Source: Prochlorococcus marinus XMU1408
GTDB lineage: Bacteria; Cyanobacteriota; Cyanobacteriia; PCC-6307; Cyanobiaceae
Direction of reading: 5' to 3'
DNA: 64,000 nt
Assembly: GCF_003208055.1 (NCBI RefSeq)
Contig: NZ_QJUE01000002.1
Coordinates: forward strand, 186,001-250,000
The position numbers were made by a program, and so were the translations under genes. The notes beneath the pieces are model-generated. The model worked only from the letters and a program-made list of their open reading frames with translations, was not told the origin of the DNA and ran no database searches. Of this stretch, positions 9,405-18,633 are shown one piece after another. Numbering within the stretch: the stretch's first letter is position 1; each line of letters opens with the position of its first letter.

Positions 9405-9968
9405 ATGTCATCTTTAGGAAATCTTACTGTTCTCACTGGCCCGAGTGGAGTAGGTAAAGGAACAATTGTTAGGAAAATCCTTGATAAGCATAGTGATGTA
9501 TGGCTTTCTATTTCTGCAACTACTCGTCATCCAAGAGCTGGAGAAATTGATGGACAGCATTATTTTTTTTTAGAACAAAAAGAATTTCAAAAAATAATTG
9601 ATAGCGGAGGTTTCCTTGAATGGGCGTCTTTTTCTAATAATTGTTATGGTACTCCCCAAAAAATAGTTAAAGAAAAAATCGAAAAAGGTACTAATGTGCT
9701 TCTTGAAATTGAATTAGAGGGTGCTAGACAAATTCGAAATTCTTTTCCTGAAGCGTTACAAATATTTTTAGCCCCACCTAATTTATCTGAACTTGAGAAA
9801 AGGATTAGAGGGCGAGGAACTGAAACAGAAAGTTCTATAAAAGATAGATTGGCAATAGCTAAAAAAGAAATTATTGCTAAAAAAGAGTTTGACGCGGTAG
9901 TTATTAATGACGATATTGACAAAGCCTTTAGGGAAATTGAAGGCTTAATGGGATTAAAATCTAGTTAA
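9405..9968 (+). CDS. gmk: Guanylate kinase
   Basis: A 187-residue P-loop kinase that converts GMP to GDP. The Walker A GPSGVGKGT is at residues 12-20, and the GMP-binding ISATTRHPRAGEIDGQHYFF follows at about 35-54. The lid segment RGRGTETESSIKDRL is intact. Length is normal. It is followed by psaJ in the opposite direction with a gap of only 21 bases. Confidence 0.96.
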   Translation: MSSLGNLTVLTGPSGVGKGTIVRKILDKHSDVWLSISATTRHPRAGEIDGQHYFFLEQKEFQKIIDSGGFLEWASFSNNCYGTPQKIVKEKIEKGTNVLLEIELEGARQIRNSFPEALQIFLAPPNLSELEKRIRGRGTETESSIKDRLAIAKKEIIAKKEFDAVVINDDIDKAFREIEGLMGLKSS

Positions 9969-9989
9969 AAGACTAAAAGATTACTATTA

Positions 9990-10127
9990 TTAAAAAGACA
10001 TTGGGTGAAAAAGTAAGTCAGGTACGAATCTATTAAATTCAACAATAATACTTGCTGTCAAAGTGATCCAAATCGTTGCAACTACTGGTGCTGATCTAAA
10101 CCATTTAGTACGAAATAATTTAAACAT
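9990..10127 (-). CDS. psaJ: Photosystem I subunit IX (PsaJ)
   Basis: A 45-codon frame from an ATG at 10127 to a TAA at 9990. The product begins [10 protein letters not shown], has a single membrane helix (about residues 13-31) and contains the conserved [15 protein letters not shown]-terminal segment. PsaJ is a small membrane subunit of photosystem I that contacts PsaF. It lies 45 bases downstream of psaF on the same strand, which is the normal psaFJ order. It is short enough to be missed by length-limited gene finders. Confidence 0.95.
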   Translation of the reverse strand: MFKLFRTKWFRSAPVVATIWITLTASIIVEFNRFVPDLLFHPMSF

Positions 10128-10172
10128 GATTAAAATAAGTTAGGTGATTTTTAAGTTGATAGTTAATATTTT

Positions 10173-10730
10173 TTAGCCTCTTGGGCCATTAAGAGATACA
10201 TTGTTGTCTTTTTCTCTTAGTTCTCCATTTTTACCTTCTCTATTGGCTTGAAGTGGCCAGGCTGCCCCTCTTTTTAAGCATTGCCATGCTAAAGAAGTAT
10301 CGATAATGATTTCAAATTCTGCAGCATTTTTTTTACCTCTCACGGCTCTTACATACTCTCTTCCTGACCAACCAATAATACCGGCAATATAGATAAACAT
10401 TACTCCTGGAATAAGAAGATCTCCTTCATGTCCCCTGTTAATCCATGCACCCCAAGGTTCAATAGGTGGACCAATAATTAAATGAGGAAGTCCATCATCT
10501 CCACATAGGGCTTTGCTATATCTCTCAAATCTCTTTATAGCTTGATCTGTGGTTGCGCTGCTTGCTCTTTCTTGGAAACGGGCATTCTCTGAGCAAGAGA
10601 CCAAAGCAGAAGCTGTAAAATCTGTTGGAGCTCTATCAGCATTTAGTGCTGGACCTGGCCTTGCATTAGCTATTGGAGCTATTCCTAAAAAAAGGAATGC
10701 TGAAAGCAGAATTGATAAAAGACGACTCAT
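10173..10730 (-). CDS. psaF: Photosystem I subunit III (PsaF)
   Basis: A 185-residue precursor. The signal peptide ends in ANA (about residue 24) and the mature protein carries two cysteines (in VSCSEN and KALCGDDG) that form the lumenal disulfide of PsaF. The conserved GPPIEPWGAWINRGHEGD and a membrane helix (about 108-124) follow. PsaF sits on the lumen side of photosystem I. The C-terminus has about 20 extra polar residues compared with the usual protein. psaJ follows directly. Divergent from tsaD with a 73-base promoter region. Confidence 0.96.
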   Translation of the reverse strand: MSRLLSILLSAFLFLGIAPIANARPGPALNADRAPTDFTASALVSCSENARFQERASSATTDQAIKRFERYSKALCGDDGLPHLIIGPPIEPWGAWINRGHEGDLLIPGVMFIYIAGIIGWSGREYVRAVRGKKNAAEFEIIIDTSLAWQCLKRGAAWPLQANREGKNGELREKDNNVSLNGPRG

Positions 10731-10803
10731 GAGTTCTGATTTTTATCTGTTGCCCTGTTTTAATGGGATTTCAATACTAAACTTAGATGATAACTAGCTA
10801 GAA

Positions 10804-11874
10804 ATGTCAATAATTTTATCCCTCGAAACAAGTTGTGACGAGTCAGCTGCGGCTTTGGTTTCAAATGCAAAAGGAAAAATTGATTTATTAGCTCATGAAA
10901 TAGCTTCACAAATTGAAGAACACTCTAATTGGGGCGGGGTCGTTCCCGAAATTGCTTCGAGAAGACATTTGGAGAATCTGCCATTTTTAATTGAAGAAGT
11001 TTTTGCAAAAACAAAATTAGAGATAAAAAATATAGATGCCGTAGCTGCGACTGTTACACCAGGATTGACAGGTTCACTTTTGGTTGGATCAATAACAGCA
11101 AGAACTTTAGCTAATTTGCACCAAATTCCATTCTTAGGAATTCATCATTTGGAGGGACATCTTGCATCTATTTATTTGGCAAAAAATCACCCGAAACCTC
11201 CTTTTTTAGTTTTGCTAGTAAGTGGAGGCCATACTGAATTGATTAAAGTAGATGCACAACATAAGTATCAACGTCTAGGTAGAAGTCATGATGATGCAGC
11301 TGGTGAGGCTTTTGACAAGGTTGCAAGATTACTTGGACTTCCATATCCAGGAGGTCCGGCAATTCAAAAAGTTGCAAAATTTGGAGATCCAAAAAAATTC
11401 TTGTTCCCAAAAGGGAGGGTCTCTAAACCTGGAGGTGGTTTTTTTCCATATGATTTTTCTTTTAGTGGGGTAAAAACGGCTGTTTTTCGTCAGATAGAAA
11501 AGATCAGGTCAGAAAATAAAGAATTGCCAATTGCGGATATTGCTGCAAGTTTTGAAAACATAGTGGCTGAAGTTTTAGTTGAGAGGAGCTTTCGTTGTGC
11601 ACTTGATCAAGGACTAAACTCTATTGTCTTGGTCGGAGGGGTTGCCGCTAATGAGCGATTGAGGAAAATGATGCTTGCTAAAGCATCTGAAAATACAATT
11701 AATATATCTCTTGCACCAATGGAGTTTTGCACTGATAATGCGGCAATGATTGGGGCTGCAGCTTTGTTACGATTAACTTCTGATAATGTTCAGAGCTCGA
11801 TGGAATTAGGAGTTTCTGCTAGATGGCCGTTAGAAAAATCAGATTTACTTTACGACTTTAATCCTCCTTTCTAA
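10804..11874 (+). CDS. tsaD: tRNA threonylcarbamoyladenosine synthase subunit TsaD
   Basis: A 356-residue ASKHA-fold protein of the Kae1/TsaD family that transfers the threonylcarbamoyl group to A37 of ANN-decoding tRNAs. The metal-binding histidines are in HHLEGH (114-119), and the glycine-rich VSGGHTEL and [11 protein letters not shown] loops are intact. It begins with the canonical [14 protein letters not shown]. Length is normal. It was formerly named gcp (O-sialoglycoprotein endopeptidase). Confidence 0.97.
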   Translation: MSIILSLETSCDESAAALVSNAKGKIDLLAHEIASQIEEHSNWGGVVPEIASRRHLENLPFLIEEVFAKTKLEIKNIDAVAATVTPGLTGSLLVGSITARTLANLHQIPFLGIHHLEGHLASIYLAKNHPKPPFLVLLVSGGHTELIKVDAQHKYQRLGRSHDDAAGEAFDKVARLLGLPYPGGPAIQKVAKFGDPKKFLFPKGRVSKPGGGFFPYDFSFSGVKTAVFRQIEKIRSENKELPIADIAASFENIVAEVLVERSFRCALDQGLNSIVLVGGVAANERLRKMMLAKASENTINISLAPMEFCTDNAAMIGAAALLRLTSDNVQSSMELGVSARWPLEKSDLLYDFNPPF

Positions 11875-11905
11875 TAAATAATTTTTGGTTATTAGTTTTT
11901 TTATT

Positions 11906-12088
11906 ATGTCTTTAGAGCAAAGAAATGAATCAAATAAATCCATCAGGCCTGCTAGCTCAAGTGAACTTAATTCTTGGAAAAGAGGATTCACTCCACAAGC
12001 AGAGCTATGGAATGGTCGAATTGCTATAGCTGGTGTAGTTGTTTTATTAGCTATCCTTTTAGTTTCAAATTTAATTTTTTCTGGATAA
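11906..12088 (+). CDS. hli: High-light-inducible protein (one-helix CAB-like protein)
   Basis: A 60-residue protein starting at ATG 11906; an upstream in-frame TTG (11885) would add 7 hydrophobic residues and is less likely. The signature ELWNGRIAIAG (residues 32-42) contains the chlorophyll-binding Glu and Asn-Arg of the light-harvesting superfamily, followed by one membrane helix. Hli proteins bind chlorophyll and carotenoid and protect photosystems during stress. It follows tsaD by 31 bases. Confidence 0.93.
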   Translation: MSLEQRNESNKSIRPASSSELNSWKRGFTPQAELWNGRIAIAGVVVLLAILLVSNLIFSG

Positions 12089-12123
12089 AAAATGATCTAG
12101 ATATATAATATATTGTAGTTTTT

Positions 12124-12648
12124 TTGTTGTCATTTTGTTTATTTAGTGAATGTAGGTCTTATCGATGGATCTTAAAAAGAGAATTATTAACTGGTGATAA
12201 GACGTTAGTTTTTATTGGCTTGAATCCATCACAAGCGAATTCAGTCAATAACGATATGACTCTTATAAGAATAATTAATTTTTGTTCAAGATGGAATTAT
12301 AAAAATATCTATGTAATTAATCTTTTTGGGTTAATTTCAAAGTTTCCTTCACAATTATCAAAAAGCAAAGATCCTATAGGAGATAACAATGATTTAATTA
12401 CCTTAAAAGTATTAGAATTTTGGAGAAAAAATATCAATTGTGATTTGTGGTTGGGATGGGGTGATAAAGGTCAATTAAATAGTCGTGATCAAGTAGTTTT
12501 AAAATTAATTAAAAATCTTTCATATTTGAATTCAAACGAAAAAAATCATTCCCAACGCGTTTTTAGTTTGGGTCTAAGTAAAAAAGGGAATCCACGTCAT
12601 CCTCTTTACATGCCTAATGAATCTTTCTTGAGACCTTTTGATCAGTAA
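12124..12648 (+). CDS. DUF1643 family protein
   Basis: A 174-residue soluble protein with the DUF1643 hallmarks: YRWILKRE near the N-terminus, a central FIGLNPSQANSVNNDMT motif (about residues 32-48), WGDKGQLNSRD, and a final GNPRHPLYMP. Function is unknown to me. There is no ATG start; TTG at 12124 (or 12127) is the only plausible one. Base composition is more AT-rich than its neighbours. It follows hli by 35 bases and precedes an antiporter gene. The family is scattered among bacteria and phages, so acquisition by transfer is possible. Confidence 0.8.
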   Translation: MLSFCLFSECRSYRWILKRELLTGDKTLVFIGLNPSQANSVNNDMTLIRIINFCSRWNYKNIYVINLFGLISKFPSQLSKSKDPIGDNNDLITLKVLEFWRKNINCDLWLGWGDKGQLNSRDQVVLKLIKNLSYLNSNEKNHSQRVFSLGLSKKGNPRHPLYMPNESFLRPFDQ

Positions 12649-12654
12649 ATTTTT

Positions 12655-12680
12655 TAATTGTTTTTGTCAATTATTTTTTT
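12655..12680 (+). terminator. Weak intrinsic terminator after the DUF1643 gene
   Basis: TAATTG (12655-12660) pairs with CAATTA (12668-12673) around a 7-base loop and is followed by seven T residues. It begins six bases after the stop codon. The stem is short and A/T-rich, so the call rests mainly on the T tract and the position. Confidence 0.45.
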
Positions 12681-12820
12681 AAATTCGAAGTTTAAATTAT
12701 ATTTGAATTGGAAGGCTTATTATTGTAAAAGTGTATCTAGGTTAAATTAGCTTATTAACTTATTTATTTTCTTAGCTAGGTTTAATGGATACTCTTATAT
12801 GTCTTCCTTGCTAGTTATTT

Positions 12821-14065
12821 ATGACTCCTGAGCGACTGGGCTTGCTCTGGGGCATCACAGTTTTTTCTGGTGCTGGAGCAAGATTATTATCAGTTCTAAC
12901 AGGACTTCCTGCGGTAGTTTTATTATTGCTATCTGGTTTATTGATTGGGAGATCAGGTCTTGGATTGGTTGAACCTTTAGACCTGGGAAAGGGCTTGGAA
13001 ACAATCGTGGGTTTATTAGTAAGCCTTGTTTTATTTGATGGTGGATTAAATCTTCGTTTTCCTGAAGGGACAATAAAATCAATAGTTATAAGAATTTCTT
13101 CAATTAGATTAATTATTTCATTAGCAGCAGGCTTCCTTGCTGCGCATTGGTTCGCAGGGCTTGGTTGGTCAGTAGCCGGCGTTTATAGTGCAATTGTTCT
13201 CGCTACTGGACCAACTGTTGTAACTCCGTTAGTTCGTCAAATTCGACTGGCTTCTCCATTAAGTGATGTTCTTGAAGCAGAAGGTTTGATACTTGAACCT
13301 ATTGGAGCAGTACTAGCACTTTTGTTGTTAGAGCTTGTTGTAGGAGATTTGCATGGTTGGAGAGAGCTATTCCTTGGCCTTTTTTCAAGGCTTGGAGGAG
13401 GGGTCTTATTTGGTTCGCTTGCAGGCTTATTGCTCTCAGAAGGTTTAAAACGCTTACGTTCAGAGCCTTATATAGGGATCAGATTGCAATTAACTCTTGG
13501 GGTGATTTTTTTACTTTATGGCGTATGTGAATGGTTATTACCTGAATCAGGACTGCCTGCATCTGTCGCTGCAGGATTTGTTGTAGGTCAAAGACCTTCT
13601 ACGCAGGCTAATGAACTTGATAAATTAATTAGAGAATTAGCGCAGTTAGCTATAACTATGCTTTTCCCTTTACTGGCGGCTGATGTTTCATGGGGGGAAT
13701 TAAGTCCTTTGGGTTGGGGTGGCATAACTTGTGTACTTTTTTTGATGATCGTCGTCCGACCAATAGCTGTATCCATAGCAACTTATGGATTACCTTTAGA
13801 AAATAAACAAAGATTATTCCTTGGTTGGTTAGCCCCGAGAGGAATAGTTACTGCAGCAGTTGCATCTTTATTTTCTATTAGATTGGAGCAAGCAGGTGTT
13901 TTAGGAGCAGGAAAGCTTCAGGGACTAGTTTTTCTAACAATATTAATGACGGTAGGGATTCAAGGTTTAACAGCCCAACCTTTAGCTAAAATGATGGGTT
14001 TATTAGATGAAGATAAGAATCTAGATAAATCTACTAATGCGGGGTCTATCTTTACTCAATCTTGA
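12821..14065 (+). CDS. Sodium/proton antiporter, CPA superfamily (NhaP-like)
   Basis: A 414-residue protein with about 12 hydrophobic helices and no long soluble tail. [14 protein letters not shown] (about residues 67-80), [14 protein letters not shown] (about 128-141) and [13 protein letters not shown] (about 154-166) are the conserved ion-pathway segments of this class. In relatives the last motif usually reads DPxGA; here Asp is replaced by Glu. It likely exports Na+ in exchange for H+, a central need of a marine cell. Its last 45 bases overlap the 3' end of gltX on the other strand. Confidence 0.88.
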   Translation: MTPERLGLLWGITVFSGAGARLLSVLTGLPAVVLLLLSGLLIGRSGLGLVEPLDLGKGLETIVGLLVSLVLFDGGLNLRFPEGTIKSIVIRISSIRLIISLAAGFLAAHWFAGLGWSVAGVYSAIVLATGPTVVTPLVRQIRLASPLSDVLEAEGLILEPIGAVLALLLLELVVGDLHGWRELFLGLFSRLGGGVLFGSLAGLLLSEGLKRLRSEPYIGIRLQLTLGVIFLLYGVCEWLLPESGLPASVAAGFVVGQRPSTQANELDKLIRELAQLAITMLFPLLAADVSWGELSPLGWGGITCVLFLMIVVRPIAVSIATYGLPLENKQRLFLGWLAPRGIVTAAVASLFSIRLEQAGVLGAGKLQGLVFLTILMTVGIQGLTAQPLAKMMGLLDEDKNLDKSTNAGSIFTQS

Positions 14066-15451
14066 GAGCAAAACCCAACTCTTTATCAAATCAGGACCAT
14101 TTAGAGTTCCAAAAAGCGCAGCTCTAAGACTTTTCATAACTAGCCCTTTTTTTACTTCACAGATTTTTGTTGCTTGATTTAATAAGTCATGAGCTTTTTC
14201 TTCATTAATGATAGGGGAATCTGATTTTTTCAAGTTTTCAAGAATGAATTTTAAAATGACTTTTGTTTCTTTTAGTTCTAATTGCTTTTTTCCATCTGGA
14301 TTTAATGTTGGCTCTTCAAAAAAAGGTTTAGCTTGATCAACCCCATCATTTATAAGAATCATTGATGGTGCAATTAAATCTAATAAGTTTTCCCCCCATT
14401 CTTGACTTGGTATGTTCCACTCATTTTTTTTAAATAATGGATCTAAATAATTTAATAATTTTTTGGGTGACATTTCATGAATCACTTGAGAATTGAGCCA
14501 GTTCAATTTGTCCCAATCAAATTTTGCTGAAGCTTTATTAACCTTTTCAAAACTGAATACACTTGAAATTTCTGAAATTTTAAACCTTTCATTAGTCCCT
14601 TCTGGAACAGCCCAACCAAGAAGAGTCATATAGTTTGCCATCGCTTCAGATGTGTAACCCATTTCCTTAAATTCAGAAATTGAGGTAACACCATCCCTTT
14701 TTGAAAGTTTTTTCCCTTCAGAATTAAGAATTAAAGGGGTATGAGCGAAAGTAGGAATATTTAGATCAAGAGCTTCGTATAGAAGAATTTGCTTGGCTGT
14801 ATTTGCAATATGATCTTCCCCCCTTATTACATGGGAGATTTTCATAGCTGAATCATCTGCTACTACAACTAAATTGTATAAGGGATCTCCAATTGAATCT
14901 GCCGGAGCTCTTCTTGCAATGACCATATCTCCACCTAAATCTTTTCCACTCCAAGTCATTTCCCCGCGAATTAAATCGTTCCAGGAAATTAATTTTTGAT
15001 CATTGATTTTGAATCTGATAACAGGATTTCTGCCTTCATTAATAAAATTTGATTCTTGCTCTGGTGTTAAAAATCTATGCCTATTGTCATATCTTGGAGC
15101 TAAACCATTTTCCTTTTGAGTCTCTCTCATCTCTTCTAACTCAGATTCTGAGGCATAACATCTATATGCAAATCCTTTATCAATAAGAGTTTTAATGATT
15201 GCTTTATGTTCATTTACTCTTTTACTTTGAATTACTGGGGATTCATTCCAGTCAATTCCTAGCCACTGAAGTCCATCGTAAATATTTTTTATATATTCCT
15301 CTTTTGATCTTTCAAAATCAGTATCTTCAATTCTTAAAAGAAAACTTCCACCTTCTTTTTTTGCAAATAACCAATTAAATAAGGCTGTTCTGGCTGTTCC
15401 TAGATGAAGTGTCCCAGTTGGACTTGGTGCCAGCCTTACCCTAACTTTCAA
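14021..15451 (-). CDS. gltX: Glutamyl-tRNA synthetase
   Basis: A class I aminoacyl-tRNA synthetase of 476 residues. In addition to protein synthesis, Glu-tRNA(Glu) feeds 5-aminolevulinate and hence chlorophyll and haem synthesis. The protein starts [17 protein letters not shown], containing the HIGH-box equivalent, and the KMSKS box reads KLSKR. I chose the TTG at 15451: the only upstream ATG in frame (15499) lies inside tRNA-Asp and would add 16 unconserved residues. The 3' end overlaps the antiporter gene by 45 bases. Confidence 0.96.
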   Translation of the reverse strand: MKVRVRLAPSPTGTLHLGTARTALFNWLFAKKEGGSFLLRIEDTDFERSKEEYIKNIYDGLQWLGIDWNESPVIQSKRVNEHKAIIKTLIDKGFAYRCYASESELEEMRETQKENGLAPRYDNRHRFLTPEQESNFINEGRNPVIRFKINDQKLISWNDLIRGEMTWSGKDLGGDMVIARRAPADSIGDPLYNLVVVADDSAMKISHVIRGEDHIANTAKQILLYEALDLNIPTFAHTPLILNSEGKKLSKRDGVTSISEFKEMGYTSEAMANYMTLLGWAVPEGTNERFKISEISSVFSFEKVNKASAKFDWDKLNWLNSQVIHEMSPKKLLNYLDPLFKKNEWNIPSQEWGENLLDLIAPSMILINDGVDQAKPFFEEPTLNPDGKKQLELKETKVILKFILENLKKSDSPIINEEKAHDLLNQATKICEVKKGLVMKSLRAALFGTLNGPDLIKSWVLLSRLSKDRPRISRFI

Positions 15452-15472
15452 AGCTCTGAATTGTTTTAGATA

Positions 15473-15546
15473 CGGGACCGACGGGATTCGAACCCGCAAC
15501 TTCCGCCGTGACAGGGCGGTGCTCTAACCAGTTGAACTACGGTCCC
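15473..15546 (-). tRNA. tRNA-Asp (GTC)
   Basis: A 74-base cloverleaf on the minus strand. The 7-bp acceptor GGGACCG pairs with CGGTCCC, discriminator base G. The anticodon stem CCGCC/GGCGG encloses the loop CTGTCAC with anticodon GTC. The T arm reads GCGGGTTCGAATCCCGT. CCA is not encoded. It lies 21 bases upstream of the gltX start. Confidence 0.97.
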
Positions 15547-15734
15547 AGTTTTGGTTCTCTAACAAGGATTTATCTTTTTTAAAATCCATTGCTTAGACAA
15601 AAAGAGTATCAAACTTTAGATGCCTTCTAGTCAACTAGAGATTAATATTGTTGACTTAAGATTTTTTTCAAAGCTGATACTCTCAATCAAGAGTGAACTG
15701 CTGATGAAATAAAACTAAATAAGTTGATGACAAT

Positions 15735-15923
15735 TTAAGGGCGGAAGCCTGCAGGCTCTATGAGCCTAACTTGATTTCCGCGAGCTGTGAACTCACGGCC
15801 TTGGTCGCTTTGAACTACAACTCGACCTCCTGATTTTACACGAATAACTCGTGCCCTGACCCAGCCTAATGCGGCTGACTCAAGAACTTTTACGACATCG
15901 CCAGGTTGAAGATCCAACTCCAT
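15735..15923 (-). CDS. Small conserved SH3/KOW-like protein, unknown function
   Basis: A 62-residue soluble protein. It reads as a short all-beta domain: LQPGDVVKVLES, then GWVRARVIRVKSGGRVVVQS, then GNQVRLIEP, similar in style to SH3-like or KOW barrels. I do not recognise a named family. It lies between tRNA-Asp and tRNA-Trp on the same strand. By hand count 96 of its 189 bases are G or C (about 51 %), far above the surrounding sequence. It may be a highly expressed core gene with restrained codon use. Confidence 0.75.
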   Translation of the reverse strand: MELDLQPGDVVKVLESAALGWVRARVIRVKSGGRVVVQSDQGREFTARGNQVRLIEPAGFRP

Positions 15924-15958
15924 TCTTTAAAATAGTAACTGCAGAAAGGGTTTTCGAA

Positions 15959-16031
15959 CGCGCCGTGGAGGACTTGAACCCCCGACATCAGGTTTTGGAG
16001 ACCTGCGTTCTACCAACTGAACTAACGGCGC
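15959..16031 (-). tRNA. tRNA-Trp (CCA)
   Basis: A 73-base cloverleaf on the minus strand. Acceptor GCGCCGT pairs with ACGGCGC, discriminator G. The anticodon stem CAGGT/ACCTG encloses CTCCAAA, giving anticodon CCA. The T arm reads CGGGGGTTCAAGTCCTCC. The 3' CCA is not encoded. It lies between rplS and the 62-residue protein gene. Confidence 0.96.
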
Positions 16032-16091
16032 ATTTTATATACCCTTTAAGCCATTGATAAACAATGACTTTTTATTGAGGAGGCCGAAACC

Positions 16092-16586
16092 TCAGCGGTC
16101 GAAGCGCTGCTTTACGCGTGTGGCTTTGCCCACCCGCTCCCGCAGATAGAAAAGCTTCGCTCTTCTTACTTTACCTCGGCGTTCAACCTTAATGGATGCA
16201 ACTTGTGGACTGTGAACTAGAAAAATTCTCTCAACTCCGATTCCTTGGAAAATTCTCCTTACTGTAATTGTTTGGTTAATTCCTCCATGCCGCTTTGCTA
16301 TTACAACACCCTCATAAGGCTGAACCCTCTCTTTATTACCTTCACTAATACGAACTCCAACACGAACAGTATCTCCTACATAAATTTCAGGGAGCTTTTT
16401 GTTTTGTTGCGCTTCTTCAAAACTCTTTATTATTTCTGAAGGAGAGATCTTTTTAATTGAAATTTTCTTTTCATTAGATTTTGCTTCAGAAGCATTTACA
16501 ACTCCAGAGTCCTCTGGAGCATTTAATTCATCTTCAACTTTTACCTCTTTTGATGAGGACTCTTTCGAATCAACAGACATCACCAA
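16092..16586 (-). CDS. rplS: 50S ribosomal protein L19 with N-terminal extension
   Basis: A 164-residue protein. Residues from about 48 onward are canonical L19, including [23 protein letters not shown] split by the usual spacing, and the C-terminal [22 protein letters not shown]19 sits at the 30S/50S interface. The first ~47 residues are extra relative to a usual L19 of about 115-120, and are rich in Glu, Ser and Lys. A second ATG two codons in (16580) could also serve. tRNA-Trp follows downstream after 60 bases. Confidence 0.96.
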   Translation of the reverse strand: MVMSVDSKESSSKEVKVEDELNAPEDSGVVNASEAKSNEKKISIKKISPSEIIKSFEEAQQNKKLPEIYVGDTVRVGVRISEGNKERVQPYEGVVIAKRHGGINQTITVRRIFQGIGVERIFLVHSPQVASIKVERRGKVRRAKLFYLRERVGKATRVKQRFDR

Positions 16587-16879
16587 TCACTGTTAAATTA
16601 ACCGAACATTTATTGTACTCGCTTGTTTCTCAAATTAAAAATTTTTTTTGGATTTGATCTTTTATCTCTATGTGAGCATAATTCTCAGACTTGAAATTCA
16701 TTGTTGAGTTAGGGAGTTCGAAAAAAAAAATCAGTTTTTGATATCTTTTCTAGAATATAGAAATTTTATTAAATAAAAGAATTTTTTTTATGAATCTTTC
16801 CCTCTTCATTTGATAGTTTATCTAATATAAATTCGTTAATAAAAAGCAAATTTTGAGATTTTTACTTTTTTTCTAAACA

Positions 16880-17719
16880 ATGAAACTTTTCGCTGATCTT
16901 CTTTCTTCTGCAAACTCAAAGATCCCTAGCAATAATGGACCAACGATTAATCAGAGGAGAGGAGTTGAAATTAAGTCTGCAAGAGAAATAGAAATTATGC
17001 GTAAATCTAGCAAAATAGTAGCAACTGTATTAAGTGAAATTAGAGACTTAGTGAAACCAGGAATGTCAACTTTAGATCTAGATAATTATGCAGAAAAACG
17101 TATAAGAGAACATGGGGCTGAGCCTAGTTTCAAGGGCTATCATGGTTTCCCAGGTAGTATTTGTTCAAGTATTAATAACGAAGTGGTTCATGGCATTCCA
17201 AGTAAGACGAAGATTATTAAAGATGGAGATTTACTAAAAGTAGATACAGGAGCATTTTTTAATGGCTACCATGGAGACAGTTGTATTACTATTTGTGTAG
17301 GTAAAACGTCTGATAAAGCAATTGAATTAAGTAAAGTAGCGCAAGAAGCCTTGATGCTAGGTATCAAACAAATAAAGCCCAAAAATAAACTTCTCGATAT
17401 AGCAGGAGCAATCGAAGACCATGTCAAATCTAAAGGTTTCAGTATTGTTGAAGATTACACTGGTCATGGAGTAGGAAGGAATCTTCATGAAGAACCTTCG
17501 GTATTTAATTTTAGAACTAATGATTTGCCAAATGTCACATTAAGAGAGGGAATGACAATCGCCGTGGAACCTATAGTTAATCTTGGGACTAAGTATTGTA
17601 AGACTCTTCGTGATGGCTGGACAGTAATTACAAAAGATGGAAATCTCTCTGCTCAATGGGAGCATACTGTGTTAGTCACAAAAAATGGTTTTGAGATTTT
17701 AACTGATAGAGGAGATTAA
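16880..17719 (+). CDS. map: Methionine aminopeptidase, type I
   Basis: A 279-residue metalloprotease that removes initiator methionine. The His of [21 protein letters not shown] (about residues 94-114), the metal ligands in [14 protein letters not shown], and the late [13 protein letters not shown] and AVEPIV motifs are all intact. A short N-terminal extension (about 25 residues) precedes the catalytic fold. The 293 bases upstream, divergent with rplS, are AT-rich with several A and T runs; I see no further gene there. Confidence 0.95.
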   Translation: MKLFADLLSSANSKIPSNNGPTINQRRGVEIKSAREIEIMRKSSKIVATVLSEIRDLVKPGMSTLDLDNYAEKRIREHGAEPSFKGYHGFPGSICSSINNEVVHGIPSKTKIIKDGDLLKVDTGAFFNGYHGDSCITICVGKTSDKAIELSKVAQEALMLGIKQIKPKNKLLDIAGAIEDHVKSKGFSIVEDYTGHGVGRNLHEEPSVFNFRTNDLPNVTLREGMTIAVEPIVNLGTKYCKTLRDGWTVITKDGNLSAQWEHTVLVTKNGFEILTDRGD

Positions 17720-17735
17720 TTCTATTCTAATATGA

Positions 17736-18485
17736 TTATTTTGAGTATATTTTAATTAGCAATCTTGAATATAGTATTCTAATAAATTCAATTATTGGCA
17801 TTATAAAATAAGTTATTGGATTTGGAGTAACTATTATTAAATAATCTTCTGTTTCTGCTTTTATAATTATTTTTTTTGCTACAAGTTCAGGACTTAAAAT
17901 TCCATATGGATTTAATTGGGATTTAAAAGGACCTAGTATTAATTTTTTTATAATAAGATTATTGTTGTTTTCAATTAATAATTTACTTTTTTTTAAACTT
18001 ACTATCTCACCTATTAAACGTTTTGTTATTTCATAAACTGGACTAAAGGCTATCTGAATCTCGGCTTCAGAGGTGTTTACCCATATTTCCTTAGGACTAC
18101 ATTTATTTAAAATATTATTCAGTGTTAATCCTTCGAAGACTTGAATTAATCTCCAATAACTAAGTGAATTTATTTCTATGGCTTTATTGATTTCATTAGT
18201 ATCAATAATTTCTTTAGGATTGAATCCATGATTAAGTATCAAGATATCAATATTAGCAAGCCTGCTTGAAAGGAGTTTCTCTTCTCCACATGACCAGAAA
18301 ATCCAATCATCTGGAGCGATTTCATTAGAATTACTATTATTTTTTTTGCTATGAGTTAAACCAATTACATAAGCCCCATTCCTTTTGAGTTCCTCAATAA
18401 GAGCTTTGCCCAGGCTGCCACTCGCGCCTGTTATAGCGATTTTTAAACCTTTAAATCTTGAGTCCTTTGACAATTTCTTGTTCAT
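17736..18485 (-). CDS. Short-chain dehydrogenase/reductase, unknown substrate
   Basis: A 249-residue Rossmann protein. The nucleotide-binding TGASGSLGKALIEEL is at about residues 19-33 and the structural LILNHGF (NHG in place of NAG) at about 82-88. The usual YxxxK catalytic pair may be represented by YEITKRLIGE (about 161-170). The C-terminus is hydrophobic (about 224-240) and basic at its end, suggesting membrane association. It is very rich in Ile, Asn and Lys, so more AT-biased than neighbours. It converges with map, 16 bases apart. Confidence 0.8.
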   Translation of the reverse strand: MNKKLSKDSRFKGLKIAITGASGSLGKALIEELKRNGAYVIGLTHSKKNNSNSNEIAPDDWIFWSCGEEKLLSSRLANIDILILNHGFNPKEIIDTNEINKAIEINSLSYWRLIQVFEGLTLNNILNKCSPKEIWVNTSEAEIQIAFSPVYEITKRLIGEIVSLKKSKLLIENNNNLIIKKLILGPFKSQLNPYGILSPELVAKKIIIKAETEDYLIIVTPNPITYFIMPIIEFIRILYSRLLIKIYSK

Positions 18486-18633
18486 TTGTCTAAATCCATT
18501 TTTTTTCTTGCAAAAGAATTGGGAATTATTTGATAAATTTGTCTAATTAGAATTTTATACGGGTTTGGTGTTGAGAACTTTTTCAAAAAGCCTAAACTTA
18601 TAAAGTTATTAATTCACGTCAGGTCTTTAATTA

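Noticed and set aside
15452-15499. Longer gltX start (ATG at 15499) adding 16 residues
   Set aside because: The extra stretch lies inside the tRNA-Asp gene and its sequence is just tRNA read as protein; homologues begin at the APSPTG region.
16032-16091. Terminator after rplS (GAGG/CCTC repeat)
   Set aside because: On the minus strand the stem is followed by A-rich, not T-rich, sequence, and the pairing partly overlaps coding.
16587-16879. A small gene or RNA in the 293-base rplS-map gap
   Set aside because: The sequence is AT-rich with homopolymer runs; a TAGGGAGTTCGAA stretch resembles a T arm but no cloverleaf can be formed around it.
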